Source: an uncultured Prevotella sp. (GTDB lineage Bacteria > Bacteroidota > Bacteroidia > Bacteroidales > Bacteroidaceae). Taken from it: a stretch of DNA of 64,000 bases. The position numbers and the translations under genes were made by a program. The notes beneath the pieces are model-generated. The model ran no database searches. It worked only from the letters and a program-made list of their open reading frames with translations, and had not been told where the DNA came from. The stretch covers positions 1-64,000 of the forward strand of contig OMZV01000003.1 in the NCBI GenBank assembly GCA_900315635.1, in the 5' to 3' direction. Shown here in pieces: positions 8,362-17,794 of the stretch; positions within the stretch are counted from its first letter, which is position 1, and each line of letters starts with the position of its first letter.

Positions 8362-9417
8362 TTAATTCTCGCCCGAGAACTGCTTGATGCGCTGTTCCTC
8401 CGACAGCTGGCAGATGAGCAGCACACCGTCGTGTTCGGCAACGATGTATCCGTCGAGTCCCTGAATGACAACCTTCTTGGCATCCTGAACATTGATGATA
8501 GAGTTCTTAGTCTCATACAGGTCAGCCCCCTTGCTGATAACGGCATTGCCATAGAGGTCGCGCTTGCTCTGCAACAACAGAGAGCCCCATGTGCCGAGGT
8601 CGCTCCATCCGAAGCTTGCCGGGCAGACGAATATCTCGTCGGTTTTCTCCATGATGGCATAGTCGACCGAAATGTTCTCGCAGTCAGGGTATACCTCATC
8701 GATGTACTTCTGCTCCTCTGGTGTTCCGAGCTTGTCACGAATGCGGTCGAAGATGCGAGCCAGTGCAGGCTGGTACACACGGAATGCATTAATGATGGTC
8801 GACGCGCTCCAGATGAATATGCCGGCATTCCACAGGAAGTTCTTCTGCTGGATATACTTGATGGCAGTCTCCAGCTCCGGCTTCTCACGGAACTTCACAA
8901 CACGGAAAATCTCCTTGTTGCGTGCGCTTGGTGCCGAGAGGTCAGCCTCGATGTAGCCATAGCCTGTCTCAGGACGGGTAGGGCGCATGCCGAGAGTGAC
9001 GATGGCGTCGCTTTCGCTTGTGAACTTAAGACATTCGGAGATAACCCGGCGGAACTCCGTCGGATCGGTGACGATGTGATCGCTAGGAGCCACCACGATG
9101 TTAGCCTTCGGGTCGGCATTCTTTATGCGCCAGCTGACGTAGGCTATGCACGGCGCAGTGTTGCGGCGGCACGGCTCCTTCAGAATGTTACCCTCAGGAA
9201 TTTCCGGCAACTGCTGGTGGACAATTCCTGCATATTTCTCATTTGTCACGACCCATACGTTTTCAGGACTGACAATACCTTCGAAACGGTCGTAAGTTAG
9301 TTGGAAAAGAGTACGCCCTACGCCCAGAACGTCGATGAACTGTTTTGGATGTTCAGCTGTGCTCATAGGCCAGAATCGGCTACCGACTCCACCGGCCATA
9401 ATAACGAGATGGTTCAT
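8362..9417 (-). CDS. manC: mannose-1-phosphate guanylyltransferase
   Basis: Makes GDP-mannose from mannose-1-phosphate and GTP. The N-terminal nucleotidyltransferase signature is MAGGVGSRFWPMS (residues 7-19). PKQFIDVLG and the conserved FLWNAGIFIWSAS and DYAIMEKT motifs follow. The 351 residues represent the GT-type catalytic domain without the fused isomerase domain found in long ManC proteins. It is the first gene of the minus-strand operon manC-gmd-(GxxExxY)-fcl. Its substrate is probably supplied by the phosphomannomutase encoded at 60380-61876. Confidence 0.95.
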   Translation of the reverse strand: MNHLVIMAGGVGSRFWPMSTAEHPKQFIDVLGVGRTLFQLTYDRFEGIVSPENVWVVTNEKYAGIVHQQLPEIPEGNILKEPCRRNTAPCIAYVSWRIKNADPKANIVVAPSDHIVTDPTEFRRVISECLKFTSESDAIVTLGMRPTRPETGYGYIEADLSAPSARNKEIFRVVKFREKPELETAIKYIQQKNFLWNAGIFIWSASTIINAFRVYQPALARIFDRIRDKLGTPEEQKYIDEVYPDCENISVDYAIMEKTDEIFVCPASFGWSDLGTWGSLLLQSKRDLYGNAVISKGADLYETKNSIINVQDAKKVVIQGLDGYIVAEHDGVLLICQLSEEQRIKQFSGEN

Positions 9418-9447
9418 ACCTAGTAACTTAAATCATTGTTTAAGCGA

Positions 9448-9455
9448 CAAAGTTA
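9448..9455 (-). promoter_or_regulatory. -7 element before manC operon
   Basis: Minus strand TAACTTTG fits TAnnTTTG and lies 31 bp before the manC ATG. No -33 TTTG at the expected distance is evident; that position falls in the A/T-rich xylB terminator. Confidence 0.5.
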
Positions 9456-9467
9456 GCAAAAAAAAAC

Positions 9468-9496
9468 AAAAAGATGGCATTATTAGTCATCTTTTT
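9468..9496 (-). terminator. terminator of xylB
   Basis: AAAAAGATG pairs with CATCTTTTT around an 11-nt loop; on minus it is followed by GTTTTTTTTT. It separates xylB from the manC operon. Confidence 0.8.
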
Positions 9497-9524
9497 GTTT
9501 TATAGTTTCAAGAAAAACGTTTAT

Positions 9525-11021
9525 TTACTTCTCAAGTGTCTTTGCAAGTATGTCTTTCCAGCGGTTGTAAGCCTCAAGATACTGCTCGCGGTTGGCCTCG
9601 TCAGGAGTGATTACGCCGAGCTGTTTCAGAGAAGCGAATGCCTCGTCGTGATCCTTGTACAGACCGCATCCGATGCCTGCGCCCTTGGCTGCTCCGGCAG
9701 CACCGTCGGTGTCGTAGAGTTCGATGGTTGCGCCCGAGACGCTTGCCAGCGTGTTGCAGAACAGCGGGCTGAGGAACATATTGGCATGTCCTGCATGAAT
9801 CTTGTGGATGTCCATGCCCATCTTCTCCATAATCTCCATTCCGTAGCAGAACGAGAAGACTATGCCCTCCTGTGCAGCGCGGACGATGTGCGCACGGTTG
9901 TGCTTGTTGAAGTTGACACCGTGGATAGCGCAGTTGACCTCACGGTTTTCGAGGACACGCTCAGCACCATTGCCGAACGGGATGATTGTTACGCCGTCGG
10001 CGCCTATTGGCACTGTAGCCGCGAAGTCGTTCATCTCCGGATATGACATGTCCGGTACGATGTTACGGTGAACCCATGCGTTGAGGATACCCGTTCCGTT
10101 GATGCACAGCAATACGCCGAGGCGGTCGACATCAGTTGTATAGTTGACGTGGGCGAATGTGTTGACACGTGATTTCGGGTCGTAGTTCACCTCGCCGAGC
10201 ACACCGTAGACGACGCCGCTTGTTCCGGCTGTCGATGCTATTTCGCCCGGGTTGAACACGTTCAGCGATAGCGCGTTGTTAGGCTGGTCGCCGGCACGGT
10301 AGGCTACCGGTGTGCCTTCCTTCAGTCCGAGCTCAGCGGCAGCGGCTGCCGATACAGCGCTCTGAATGCTGAATGTAGGAACGATGTCAGGAACGATGTC
10401 CTCGCTGAATCCGAAGTAATCGAGCATGAACTTGGCGGTCTTCTTCTCCTTGAAGTCCCATGCTATGCCCTCTGACAGACCGCTGATGGTGGTGTTGACC
10501 TTGCCCGACAGCTTCATTGCGAGGTAGTCGCCCGGCAGCATAGCCTTGTAAATACGTCCGAACAGCTCCGGCTCGTTCTCCTTGACCCATGCCAGCTTGG
10601 CGAGGGTGAAGTTGCCCGGCGAGTTCAGCAGATGACCGAGACACTTGTCAGCACCAAGGTCCTTGAAAGCTTTTTCGCCGTAAGGCACAGCACGTGAGTC
10701 GCACCAGATGATGCTCGGGCGCAGAACCTTCAGGTCCTTGTCGACGAGCACGAGTCCGTGCATCTGATATGAGATACCGATGGCTGCGATGTCCTCGCCC
10801 TTGGCGCCGGTGCGTGCCATGATGTCCTTCAGCGAACGCTTGGCGTTGGTCCACCACATCTCAGGGTCCTGCTCGGCCCAGCCAGCCTTGACGGCGGTGA
10901 TGGGAGCTTCCTTCTCCGGGTAATGGGCGTCAGCTGCTACTATGCCTGTCTCTGCGTCGACGAGCGATGCTTTAACACTACTCGAACCTACGTCGAATCC
11001 TAGTAAATATCTTCTTGACAT
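9525..11021 (-). CDS. xylB: xylulokinase (FGGY family)
   Basis: ATP-dependent kinase converting D-xylulose to xylulose-5-phosphate, feeding the pentose phosphate pathway. The 498 residues suit the family. FGGY features are LLGFDVGSSSVKASLVD at the N-terminus, GISYQMHGLVLVD (xylulokinase-type MHG) near residue 85, WCDSRA, and GTSGVVYGV in the C-terminal ATPase half. The start at 11021 (MSRRYLLGFDVG) is chosen because the frame stays open for 61 more codons only through an AAAAGATACC repeat, which reads as KRYLL. No xylose isomerase gene lies next to it. Confidence 0.92.
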   Translation of the reverse strand: MSRRYLLGFDVGSSSVKASLVDAETGIVAADAHYPEKEAPITAVKAGWAEQDPEMWWTNAKRSLKDIMARTGAKGEDIAAIGISYQMHGLVLVDKDLKVLRPSIIWCDSRAVPYGEKAFKDLGADKCLGHLLNSPGNFTLAKLAWVKENEPELFGRIYKAMLPGDYLAMKLSGKVNTTISGLSEGIAWDFKEKKTAKFMLDYFGFSEDIVPDIVPTFSIQSAVSAAAAAELGLKEGTPVAYRAGDQPNNALSLNVFNPGEIASTAGTSGVVYGVLGEVNYDPKSRVNTFAHVNYTTDVDRLGVLLCINGTGILNAWVHRNIVPDMSYPEMNDFAATVPIGADGVTIIPFGNGAERVLENREVNCAIHGVNFNKHNRAHIVRAAQEGIVFSFCYGMEIMEKMGMDIHKIHAGHANMFLSPLFCNTLASVSGATIELYDTDGAAGAAKGAGIGCGLYKDHDEAFASLKQLGVITPDEANREQYLEAYNRWKDILAKTLEK

Positions 11022-11160
11022 AATAAAATAGGTATTTAAGTTAAATTTTAGTTTCCTTGGTTGTAAGAGTTTTTCTTTCAGGACTATTAAATAACCTGCT
11101 AAGCAAGTCCTCTTTGTAAGTGGCTGATAATCAATGCTGTTCAGAACCGCACCTGTTTGT

Positions 11161-11227
11161 CTTGTGAAAGATACCCTTTGGTCTCGTAAAAGATACCGTT
11201 TCATCGTCTGAAAGATACCCTTTTACA
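11161..11227. repeat. dispersed AAAAGATACC repeat, copy 2
   Basis: Three same-direction AAAGATACC cores at 11167, 11188 and 11211 (21 and 23 bp apart), with a degenerate TGATAATCAA motif at about 11124. Located between xylB and the next minus-strand gene. Confidence 0.8.
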
Positions 11228-11287
11228 ATGTAATTGTGCGTCTTTTGCACAACGATTGGTTACAGCCGCCTTCGCTGTTGTGTTTTT

Positions 11288-11614
11288 TCATTGGAAAAGA
11301 TCCAGGCTCATGTCCTTCGCCGGCTTTGCCGCCGGACTGCTGTCGCCGTCGTCGAACTTCAGCATCAGCTCTTTTGTGGCACTCGACCTCATGTTCAGAC
11401 GGTATCTGCCGTAGCCGACCTTCACTATTGTGTCGCCGGGGCGTTTGCTGTGGTACGTCAGATAGCGTTGCACGGCACGGCTTATGTCGCTCTCCGATGC
11501 CGTCTCGAAGAAGGAGTTATGGGCGTTGTAGATGTGGCGGACGATTTTGCGGACCGTCAGTCCCGTATCGCCGGCTTCTTGCAACACATTGAAAATATCC
11601 TTTTCGTACGACAT
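11288..11614 (-). CDS. hypothetical protein, winged-helix-like N-terminus
   Basis: 108 residues. The first about 70 (DIFNVLQEAGDTGLTVRKIV ... DISRAVQRYL) read like three helices and a wing of a DNA-binding fold, and the GYGRYRLN segment would form the final strand. The C-terminal tail is charged and flexible (FDDGDSSPAAKPAKD). No signal peptide. It stands in line with the wHTH protein upstream, but a terminator separates them. A DNA-binding role is an inference. Confidence 0.6.
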   Translation of the reverse strand: MSYEKDIFNVLQEAGDTGLTVRKIVRHIYNAHNSFFETASESDISRAVQRYLTYHSKRPGDTIVKVGYGRYRLNMRSSATKELMLKFDDGDSSPAAKPAKDMSLDLFQ

Positions 11615-11632
11615 TATTGGTTTTTAAGTAAC

Positions 11633-11670
11633 AAAAAAAGAGCACGTCCTATAGTCAGAACGGCTCTTTT
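11633..11670 (-). terminator. terminator after the 94-residue wHTH gene
   Basis: AAAAGAGC-CGTTCT pairs with AGGACG-GCTCTTTT on the minus strand and is followed by a T-run; it lies between the genes at 11703-11987 and 11288-11614. Confidence 0.8.
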
Positions 11671-11702
11671 CTTAGTTTATTGTCTGAAGATGATGGACTT
11701 TA

Positions 11703-11987
11703 TTAAGCGAGAGCAACCTTGCCGTCCTCATCTTTGATCTTGCCCTCTTTGAAGAGCCAGCCGAGACCAAGATAAGTCTCTTCTGTGCTGATCTTTGCGT
11801 TCTTTGTAATCTCTGCAACAGTCTGAGGAGCCTCAGCAGCTGCAAGTGCCTGATAAACATCACCAGCCTTGTAGCCAACGTTTGTTGCGTCTAATACGAT
11901 TGCTGCCTTAGCGGCGCTCTTCTTTGCAGCTGCCTTCTTTGGAGCTGCCTTCTTAGCTGTAGTAGCTTTTGCTTTCTTCTCTGCCAT
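11703..11987 (-). CDS. winged-helix protein with lysine/alanine-rich tail
   Basis: 94 residues in two parts. Residues 1-30 are almost only Lys, Ala and Thr (AKKAAPKKAAAKKSAAKAA), like the tails of histone H1 and bacterial H1-like proteins. Residues 30-94 match the short winged helix-turn-helix family once called DUF2582 (QTVAEITKNAKISTEETYLGLGWLFKEGKI). Together they suggest a small, abundant DNA-binding protein, possibly nucleoid-associated. A -7-like TACTTTTG lies at 12052-12059 on minus and a strong terminator follows, so it is a monocistronic unit. Confidence 0.75.
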   Translation of the reverse strand: MAEKKAKATTAKKAAPKKAAAKKSAAKAAIVLDATNVGYKAGDVYQALAAAEAPQTVAEITKNAKISTEETYLGLGWLFKEGKIKDEDGKVALA

Positions 11988-12128
11988 AACTTTACTAATT
12001 TTTAATGTAGAATTTTATATCTAATTTATTAATCTCTAACAGATTACGCTGCAAAAGTAATGATTTTTGTTCGAATTAGTATAAATTATTGCAAAAAAAT
12101 AGCAAAAAACTCTACAGCTTATCTTAAT

Positions 12129-13898
12129 TTATTGATTTTCTTGATGTAAGTCAACCTTTATGTGCAGTTCGTCGAGCTGTTTCTTGTCGAGTTCCGACGG
12201 AGCGTCGAGCATAACGTCACGACCCGAGTTATTCTTCGGGAATGCTATGCAGTCGCGGATGCTGTCGAGTCCGGCGAGGATACTTACGAAACGGTCGAGT
12301 CCGAAGGCGAGACCTGCGTGAGGTGGTGCTCCGTACTTGAATGCGTTCATGAGGAATCCGAACTGTGCCTCGGCACGCTCCTTGGTGAAGCCGAGCACCT
12401 CGAACATCTTCTCCTGAAGGTTGGTGTCGTGGATACGCAGAGAGCCGCCGCCGACCTCTATACCGTTGCAGACGAAGTCGTAAGCCTTGGCGCGTACCTT
12501 CTCAGGATGCTCGTCGAGCAATGGAATGTCGTCAGGGTTAGGCATGGTGAACGGGTGGTGGGTAGCCATGAGACGCTGCTCCTCGTCGCTCCACTCGAAG
12601 AGAGGGAAGTCGATGATCCACAGGCACTTGAACACGTTCTTGTCGCGCAGACCGAGACGGTCGCCCATCTCCAGGCGGAGAGAGCAGAGCTGTATGCGGG
12701 TCTTGTTGGCGTTGTCGCCGGAAAGGATGAGTACAAGGTCGCCGTCGTTGGCACCTGTGACCTTCTTGACCTCAGCCAGTGTCTCAGGCGAGTAGAACTT
12801 GTCGATGGAACTCTTGACTGTTCCGTCGGCGTTGTACTTGATGTAGACCAGTCCCTTGGCACCTACCTGCGGACGCTTTACGAAGTCGGTGAGCTCGTTG
12901 ATCTGCTTGCGGCTGTAGTTGGCGCAGCCCGGAACGACGATACCGCCGATATAGTTAGCCTCGTTGAATACTGAGAATTCGCCCTTGCCGTTGAATGTGT
13001 CCTTGAGCTCTACGAACTCCATTCCGAAACGGAGGTCTGGCTTGTCGGAACCGAAACGGCGCATTGCCTCTGCCCATGTCATCTGCTGGAGTGGCTTCGG
13101 AAGGTCGACGCCGCGAATCTCCTTGAACAGCATGCGGCACATCTCCTCGAAGAGGTTGATGACATCGTCCTGGTCGACGAATGACATCTCGCAGTCGACC
13201 TGTGTGAACTCAGGCTGGCGGTCGGCACGAAGGTCCTCGTCGCGGAAGCACTTAACAATCTGGAAGTAGCGGTCCATGCCTGCAACCATCAATAGCTGCT
13301 TCAGAGTCTGCGGGCTCTGTGGCAGGGCATAGAACTGTCCCGGGTTCATGCGTGACGGAACAACGAAGTCGCGGGCACCCTCAGGGGTAGAGCCGATGAG
13401 CATCGGGGTCTCGATCTCCATGAACTGGCGTGCGTCGAGGAAGTTGCGGATGAGTATCGTCATGCGGTGGCGCAGCTCGAGATTCTTGCGCACGATAGGA
13501 CGGCGCAGGTCGAGATAGCGGTATTTCATGCGGAGGTCGTCGCCGCCGTCGGTATTGTCCTCGATGGTGAACGGAGGTGTCAGCGACGGGCTCAGGACGT
13601 TGAGCTCGGAAGCGATAATCTCGATGTCGCCGGTAGGCAGCTTCGGGTTCTTGCTCTGGCGCTCGTTGACAGTGCCCTTTACCTGTATGCAGTATTCACG
13701 GCCTATCTTGTTTGCCTTATCGAAGAGAGACTGGTCGGTAGCCTCGTTGAAAACCAATTGCGTTATGCCGTAACGGTCGCGGAGGTCTATGAATGTCATG
13801 CCTCCCATCTTACGGGAGCGCTGCACCCATCCGGCGAGGGTTACTTTCTTGCCGGCATCGCTGAGGCGAAGCTCTCCACAAGTATTTGTACGATACAT
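12129..13898 (-). CDS. aspS: aspartyl-tRNA synthetase
   Basis: Class II synthetase charging tRNA-Asp. 589 residues, the bacterial type with an inserted GAD domain. The N-terminal OB fold contains [20 protein letters not shown]. Motif 2 is [18 protein letters not shown] near residue 217, and motif 3 is [15 protein letters not shown] near residue 535. A well-spaced promoter lies upstream at 13952-13982. Whether it also charges tRNA-Asn cannot be read from the sequence alone; with glnS present, Gln-tRNA(Gln) is made directly. Confidence 0.97.
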   Translation of the reverse strand: MYRTNTCGELRLSDAGKKVTLAGWVQRSRKMGGMTFIDLRDRYGITQLVFNEATDQSLFDKANKIGREYCIQVKGTVNERQSKNPKLPTGDIEIIASELNVLSPSLTPPFTIEDNTDGGDDLRMKYRYLDLRRPIVRKNLELRHRMTILIRNFLDARQFMEIETPMLIGSTPEGARDFVVPSRMNPGQFYALPQSPQTLKQLLMVAGMDRYFQIVKCFRDEDLRADRQPEFTQVDCEMSFVDQDDVINLFEEMCRMLFKEIRGVDLPKPLQQMTWAEAMRRFGSDKPDLRFGMEFVELKDTFNGKGEFSVFNEANYIGGIVVPGCANYSRKQINELTDFVKRPQVGAKGLVYIKYNADGTVKSSIDKFYSPETLAEVKKVTGANDGDLVLILSGDNANKTRIQLCSLRLEMGDRLGLRDKNVFKCLWIIDFPLFEWSDEEQRLMATHHPFTMPNPDDIPLLDEHPEKVRAKAYDFVCNGIEVGGGSLRIHDTNLQEKMFEVLGFTKERAEAQFGFLMNAFKYGAPPHAGLAFGLDRFVSILAGLDSIRDCIAFPKNNSGRDVMLDAPSELDKKQLDELHIKVDLHQENQ

Positions 13899-13951
13899 AT
13901 TATATAATGTATAATGTATAAATTATTATGTTATTTCCAGTTCGATTTGTG

Positions 13952-13982
13952 CAAAGGTACTGCAAAATGAACACAATACAAA
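13952..13982 (-). promoter_or_regulatory. promoter of aspS
   Basis: Minus strand TTTG (13979-13982), 19-bp spacer, TACCTTTG (13952-13959), 54 bp before the ATG. The leader includes a TATAATGTATAATGTATA repeat. Confidence 0.75.
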
Positions 13983-14015
13983 ATAAAAGCAAGGTTATTT
14001 TCGATTACTTCCCCG

Positions 14016-14654
14016 CTATCCACTTCTTTCCTTTATTGTCTTGTTGTCGGTTATGACTACGTCTTGCTTGTCCTGTCCGGTGATGTGAGTGAACGGGCTG
14101 GTTATGCTGATATGCTCTCGGTATGTTCCTGCCTTGACGAAAATGAGATATGGGTCGTCGGCAGTGCCGTTCGAGGCATCGACGGCTGCCTGAATGGTTT
14201 TGAATTGTGCCGGGGTTGAGGCTGCGTTCTCGTTCTCGATTGTAGGGTCGACGATGGCGTCGAATCCTATTGTTGGCTCCACGGGGTTGCGCTTGGTGTA
14301 CTGGCTCATGTCAATGGTGCCGTCGGCAACTCCGTTGACGAATACTTCGAGATAGCTGTATCCGCTCTCTGTCAGTTTGCCTGCGTCGCTGCCGTCATTA
14401 GGGTTCAACCCTATCGACAGCTCGTAGGCATCCGGCAGTCCGTCCTTGTCGGTATCGGTAACTGGGCATTCGTCCTGCCGCATACCGAGGAACGGCCATT
14501 CAGTGCAGACAACTTCTTTGCCCGAAGCCTCGTCCAGAGCCACGAAAGAGTCGTGCTCCTTAAGCTTGATATTAGCCGGTGAGTCTATGATTCCGGCATG
14601 TCCCTGCGAAGCCTTGAACTGAGGGTCTATTGTTCCGTGGGCTTCGGCTAGCAA
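14016..14654 (-). pseudogene. remnant of a pectate lyase-pectinesterase protein
   Basis: An open stretch of about 212 codons lacking both ends. The first part matches the C-terminal region of Bacteroidetes pectate lyases, with the calcium-loop-like linker VTDTDKDGLPDAYELSIGLN and LEVFVNGV. The second part begins a pectinesterase domain (FKTIQAAVDASNG ... IFVKAGTYREHISI) and stops at TAG after about 60 residues, before any catalytic aspartate. No signal peptide or plausible ATG is present; the 5' end is broken near 14654. It is best read as the decayed residue of a secreted pectin-degrading enzyme. Confidence 0.75.
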
Positions 14655-14822
14655 TCTTCATCTTGATTCCTTGGTCTTTTGTCTTAGTAGATTTGTATTC
14701 AAGTTATAATTAGATTGCAAAATTAAGAAAACAATTCGGCTGCAAGGTGTAATAATTGTGGTAAAAGGCGGATTTTCTGTTTGGAAATGCATTAAATGCT
14801 GACTTTACGATAGGAACAAAAA

Positions 14823-14861
14823 AAAGCAGTTACCACTCTTTGTGCGAGTGATAACTGCTTT
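14823..14861 (-). terminator. terminator of the dnaJ-like gene
   Basis: AAAGCAGTTA.CACTC pairs with GAGTG.TAACTGCTTT and is followed by a T-run on minus, 16 bp after the stop of the gene at 14877-15596. Confidence 0.9.
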
Positions 14862-14876
14862 AAGTGTGTTTATATT

Positions 14877-15596
14877 TTATTGTCCGGCGGCACGCATCTG
14901 CATGAGCAACTCACGCTGACGTTCGTTGAGCTGGGTCGGCAACTTGACGTTGTAGGTTATGATTAAGTCGCCGTAGGTGCCGTCGCCACGGTCGTAACCC
15001 TTGCCACGCAGACGAACCTTTGTGCCGTTCTGTGTGCCCGGCTTTACCTTCAACTTGAGTTTCTGACCGCTGCTGAGCTGGATGATTATCTCGCCTCCGA
15101 GCATTGCCGTGTAGAGGTCGATGTCCACCTTGGCGTCCATCTGTCCTGTGCTGTGCCGTCCGCCACCGCCGAAACTGTAGCTGCGTGTGCGTCCGGAGCC
15201 TGCTCCTGCGTGACCGAAGAGGTCCTCGAAGAAGCTTGAGAACCCGCTTCCGCCTGAACCGAAGCTACTGAAGTCGAATCCGCTGAACGGATCGCCGCCG
15301 CTGCTTCCGCCGAATCCGGAGAAGCCTCCGGCACCGCCTGACTGACCACCGGCGTTCTCGTATGCCTCGGCATCACGCCAGTGCTCGCCATATTTGTCAT
15401 ATTTGGCACGCTTGTCAGGGTCGCTTATGACGGCGTATGCCTCATTCAGCGCCTGGAATTTCGCTTTTGCCTTCGGATCGTTAGGATGAAGGTCGGGGTG
15501 GAATTGCTTAGCGCGCTTTCTGTATGCAGCCTTGACATCCTTCTGCGGAATGTCCTTGCTGACTCCTAAAATTTTGTAATAGTCTATAAATGCCAT
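14877..15596 (-). CDS. DnaJ-class co-chaperone, CbpA-like
   Basis: 239 residues. The N-terminal J domain (residues 1-70) carries the HPD motif in KQFHPDLHPND, which stimulates Hsp70 ATPase. A Gly/Phe/Ser-rich linker (about 80-145) is followed by one C-terminal substrate-binding subdomain (VDIDLYTAMLGGEIIIQ ... KVRLRGKGYDRGDGTYGDLI). There is no Cys-rich zinc finger, so it is CbpA-like and not canonical DnaJ. It is shorter than CbpA (about 300) because only one beta subdomain is present. An exact AAGGAGG (15607-15613) lies 10 bp before the ATG, unusual in this phylum. Confidence 0.9.
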   Translation of the reverse strand: MAFIDYYKILGVSKDIPQKDVKAAYRKRAKQFHPDLHPNDPKAKAKFQALNEAYAVISDPDKRAKYDKYGEHWRDAEAYENAGGQSGGAGGFSGFGGSSGGDPFSGFDFSSFGSGGSGFSSFFEDLFGHAGAGSGRTRSYSFGGGGRHSTGQMDAKVDIDLYTAMLGGEIIIQLSSGQKLKLKVKPGTQNGTKVRLRGKGYDRGDGTYGDLIITYNVKLPTQLNERQRELLMQMRAAGQ

Positions 15597-15759
15597 TTTC
15601 TTAAATCCTCCTTATCATTTTCTCTTTCATCTAGTTCATTACAAAAAGTGTGCCTAACTGGCTCCGGAAGAAGAAAGTTTTAAGGTCAGACGTATATAAA
15701 AACGGCATTGATGGTTACGGCTTCGGTTTACCAATGTTACGTCATAGGCTTGTCAATGT

Positions 15760-16239
15760 TTATAGCATTGATTTACCGATGAAGCTCAGTGGCAGTATGT
15801 CCTTGACAGAATTGATGACATAAACGCCGGAAGTACCGTAAAGTAAGATACGGATTGGCTGCTTGTATCGGTCTTCTATCTCGGTCATTACCTGACGGCA
15901 GGAACCGCATGGCACGATAGGGTCGGGCATGAGACCGTTCTGATTGCGTGCTGCGATGGCGAGAGTCGTTATCGGCTGGTCGGGATGCTGTGCCTGTGCT
16001 GCGAATATGGCGGTGCGCTCGGCACACAATCCTGACGGATAAGCGGCATTCTCCTGGTTGGCTCCGGTTATCACTGTACCATCAGCCAGACGGACGGCAG
16101 CACCTACAGCGAACTTGCTGTAGGGCGAGTATGAGTTGTGAGTAGCGTCCTTGGCGCTCTCAATGAGTTGCTGCTCAGCCTCCGAAAGCTCGTCGGGCTG
16201 GCAGAATCCGATAGTTATGCTTAGGTCAATCTTCTTCAT
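15760..16239 (-). CDS. cdd: cytidine deaminase
   Basis: Zinc enzyme that deaminates cytidine/deoxycytidine to uridine/deoxyuridine in pyrimidine salvage. 159 residues, the homotetrameric size class. The catalytic motif is CAERTAIF near residue 74. The second zinc motif is PCGSCRQV near residue 110. NSYSPYSKFAVGAAV is the substrate-binding strand. It starts 2 bp after the stop of the beta-helix lipoprotein gene, so translation is probably coupled, though the functions look unrelated. Confidence 0.95.
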   Translation of the reverse strand: MKKIDLSITIGFCQPDELSEAEQQLIESAKDATHNSYSPYSKFAVGAAVRLADGTVITGANQENAAYPSGLCAERTAIFAAQAQHPDQPITTLAIAARNQNGLMPDPIVPCGSCRQVMTEIEDRYKQPIRILLYGTSGVYVINSVKDILPLSFIGKSML

Positions 16240-16241
16240 AG

Positions 16242-17702
16242 TTAGTTTGCGGGTTTAATATATTCATAGCAACCGATGTCCGGTCGGGCGTCACGATGGC
16301 GTCCGTCACGGTCGGTAGCACTATAGCCGTTTGGCAGAACGATTGCGGAATCGATGGCTGTTGACAGCGAGTCTAGATGGAAGTCGTAGTACTGTTGGTC
16401 GGCATCAATGTCCTTGAAGTGTTTCTCGCCGGTTATGGCGGCAGTATCTTCGACATTCTCGAATACTACATGGTTGAACTGCTTTTCATTGAGGGTGTCC
16501 GGCTTAATCTTACGCAGTATGCAATGACTGAACATGTAGGCTGCGTCGACATCATCGTGGAAGTCACCCATGACGACATCATCAGCATAGCCGGTCACGA
16601 GGGAGTTGTAAACGTCGAACTGATAGAGCGGGTAGTTCTTCTCGTCGCGGTAGTTGGCAAACCTCAGGGCAACTCCTCTGTTGGAGTCGAACGGATAGAA
16701 CTGTGCTATGGTACAGTGACGGAGCATTGCTCCACCGCCGAAGAACGCAGCGCAATCGTTCAGCGTGTTGGTTATCTGGCAGTTCCAAAGGTCGACAACG
16801 CTGTTGGTTTCGACGAGTCCGTAGCCCTGACAGTTGTGGATTGTCGTGTTGTATGCTTGGAGCTTCAGCCGTTGGACGTTCGAAGAGTCGCACACCACAC
16901 CGTTGTAAGCGGAATGGATGTCGGTGTAGCTCAGGCTGTTCTCGTACGACGACTCATAGAAGTGGATGCCTTGCCACTGTCCCGGAACACGGTCGTAAGG
17001 CAGGTAGTCGAACATGTGGTCGATACGGTCGCCACGGAAAGTGACGTTGGCATCGGCTGATCCGTTGGCAATTAGTCGTCCGTAGACGTTGATTCCAGCC
17101 TTCTGTCCGAAGTAAATTGTTGAGCCGGGAGCTACTGTCAACGTTGCGCCGGAGTCTACACGGAGTTCCTGCTGGATAATCAGAGGCTTGTTGACGGCTG
17201 ATATTGTCGTGTCGTTATGTATTTCCAGAAGACCGTAGATGTCGGCATCCCATGAATAGCCACGGAGGTTTACATGTTGCTCCACACCGCTTTCAAGGGT
17301 GAACACGAGGTTATCCTCGATGAGTTGTGGGGTAGCTGCGTTGGTATTCGGTGATGTCAGTTCGACGAAAACACGTATGGAGTCCTTGTCACGAATCTCT
17401 ATCTCGTTGGTCTGGTAGCCTTGTGAACTGCCCAGGTATATGCCGTCGACGTTGACACGGAATCCAGTCTGGTTGCCGTTTTCAAGCCGAACACTGGCAC
17501 AGCGGATTCCATCGCCGGAATGGTTGTAAACCCAGAACGTGCGGGTGGCTGTTGGAACACGAGAGAAAAGCGTATCGAACGTAATCGTGTCTGACGAGAA
17601 TGTCAGTACATTGGCTCTCGAAGCGCTGAACGAATCGTCATCGGTGCAGGCGCAGAATGCCACTGCAAGTATGCTAAATATAATAGGTATAATCTTCTTC
17701 AT
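16242..17702 (-). CDS. lipoprotein with right-handed beta-helix repeats
   Basis: 486 residues from the ATG at 17702, which begins a lipoprotein signal (MKKIIPIIFSILAVAFCAC, then TDDDS, an acidic surface-export-like stretch). The frame stays open upstream through tRNA-Phe, but that part is not protein. The body has short beta-coil repeats of pectate-lyase fold type (VYGRLIANGSADANVTFRG, VVDLWNCQITNTLNDCAAFF, GGAMLRHCTIAQF) between about 200 and 400. No known catalytic set was recognised, so it may bind or cut a polysaccharide. It ends 2 bp before cdd. Confidence 0.75.
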   Translation of the reverse strand: MKKIIPIIFSILAVAFCACTDDDSFSASRANVLTFSSDTITFDTLFSRVPTATRTFWVYNHSGDGIRCASVRLENGNQTGFRVNVDGIYLGSSQGYQTNEIEIRDKDSIRVFVELTSPNTNAATPQLIEDNLVFTLESGVEQHVNLRGYSWDADIYGLLEIHNDTTISAVNKPLIIQQELRVDSGATLTVAPGSTIYFGQKAGINVYGRLIANGSADANVTFRGDRIDHMFDYLPYDRVPGQWQGIHFYESSYENSLSYTDIHSAYNGVVCDSSNVQRLKLQAYNTTIHNCQGYGLVETNSVVDLWNCQITNTLNDCAAFFGGGAMLRHCTIAQFYPFDSNRGVALRFANYRDEKNYPLYQFDVYNSLVTGYADDVVMGDFHDDVDAAYMFSHCILRKIKPDTLNEKQFNHVVFENVEDTAAITGEKHFKDIDADQQYYDFHLDSLSTAIDSAIVLPNGYSATDRDGRHRDARPDIGCYEYIKPAN

Positions 17703-17755
17703 ATTTATTTCAACGAAAAAATCAAATAAATATTGTAGAGGTATATACATAAAAA

Positions 17756-17780
17756 AGAGCGGCCCAAGAAGAGTCGCCCT
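17756..17780 (-). terminator. probable terminator after tRNA-Phe
   Basis: AGGGCG pairs with CGCTCT (one G-U) and is followed by TTTTTT on minus, between tRNA-Phe and the lipoprotein gene. The stem is short, so read-through into the lipoprotein gene is possible. Confidence 0.55.
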
Positions 17781-17794
17781 AATGAAAGGAGGAG

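Noticed and set aside
11022..11204. N-terminal extension of xylulokinase
   Set aside because: The extra 61 codons are the dispersed repeat plus AT-rich leader; the family N-terminus starts at 11021.
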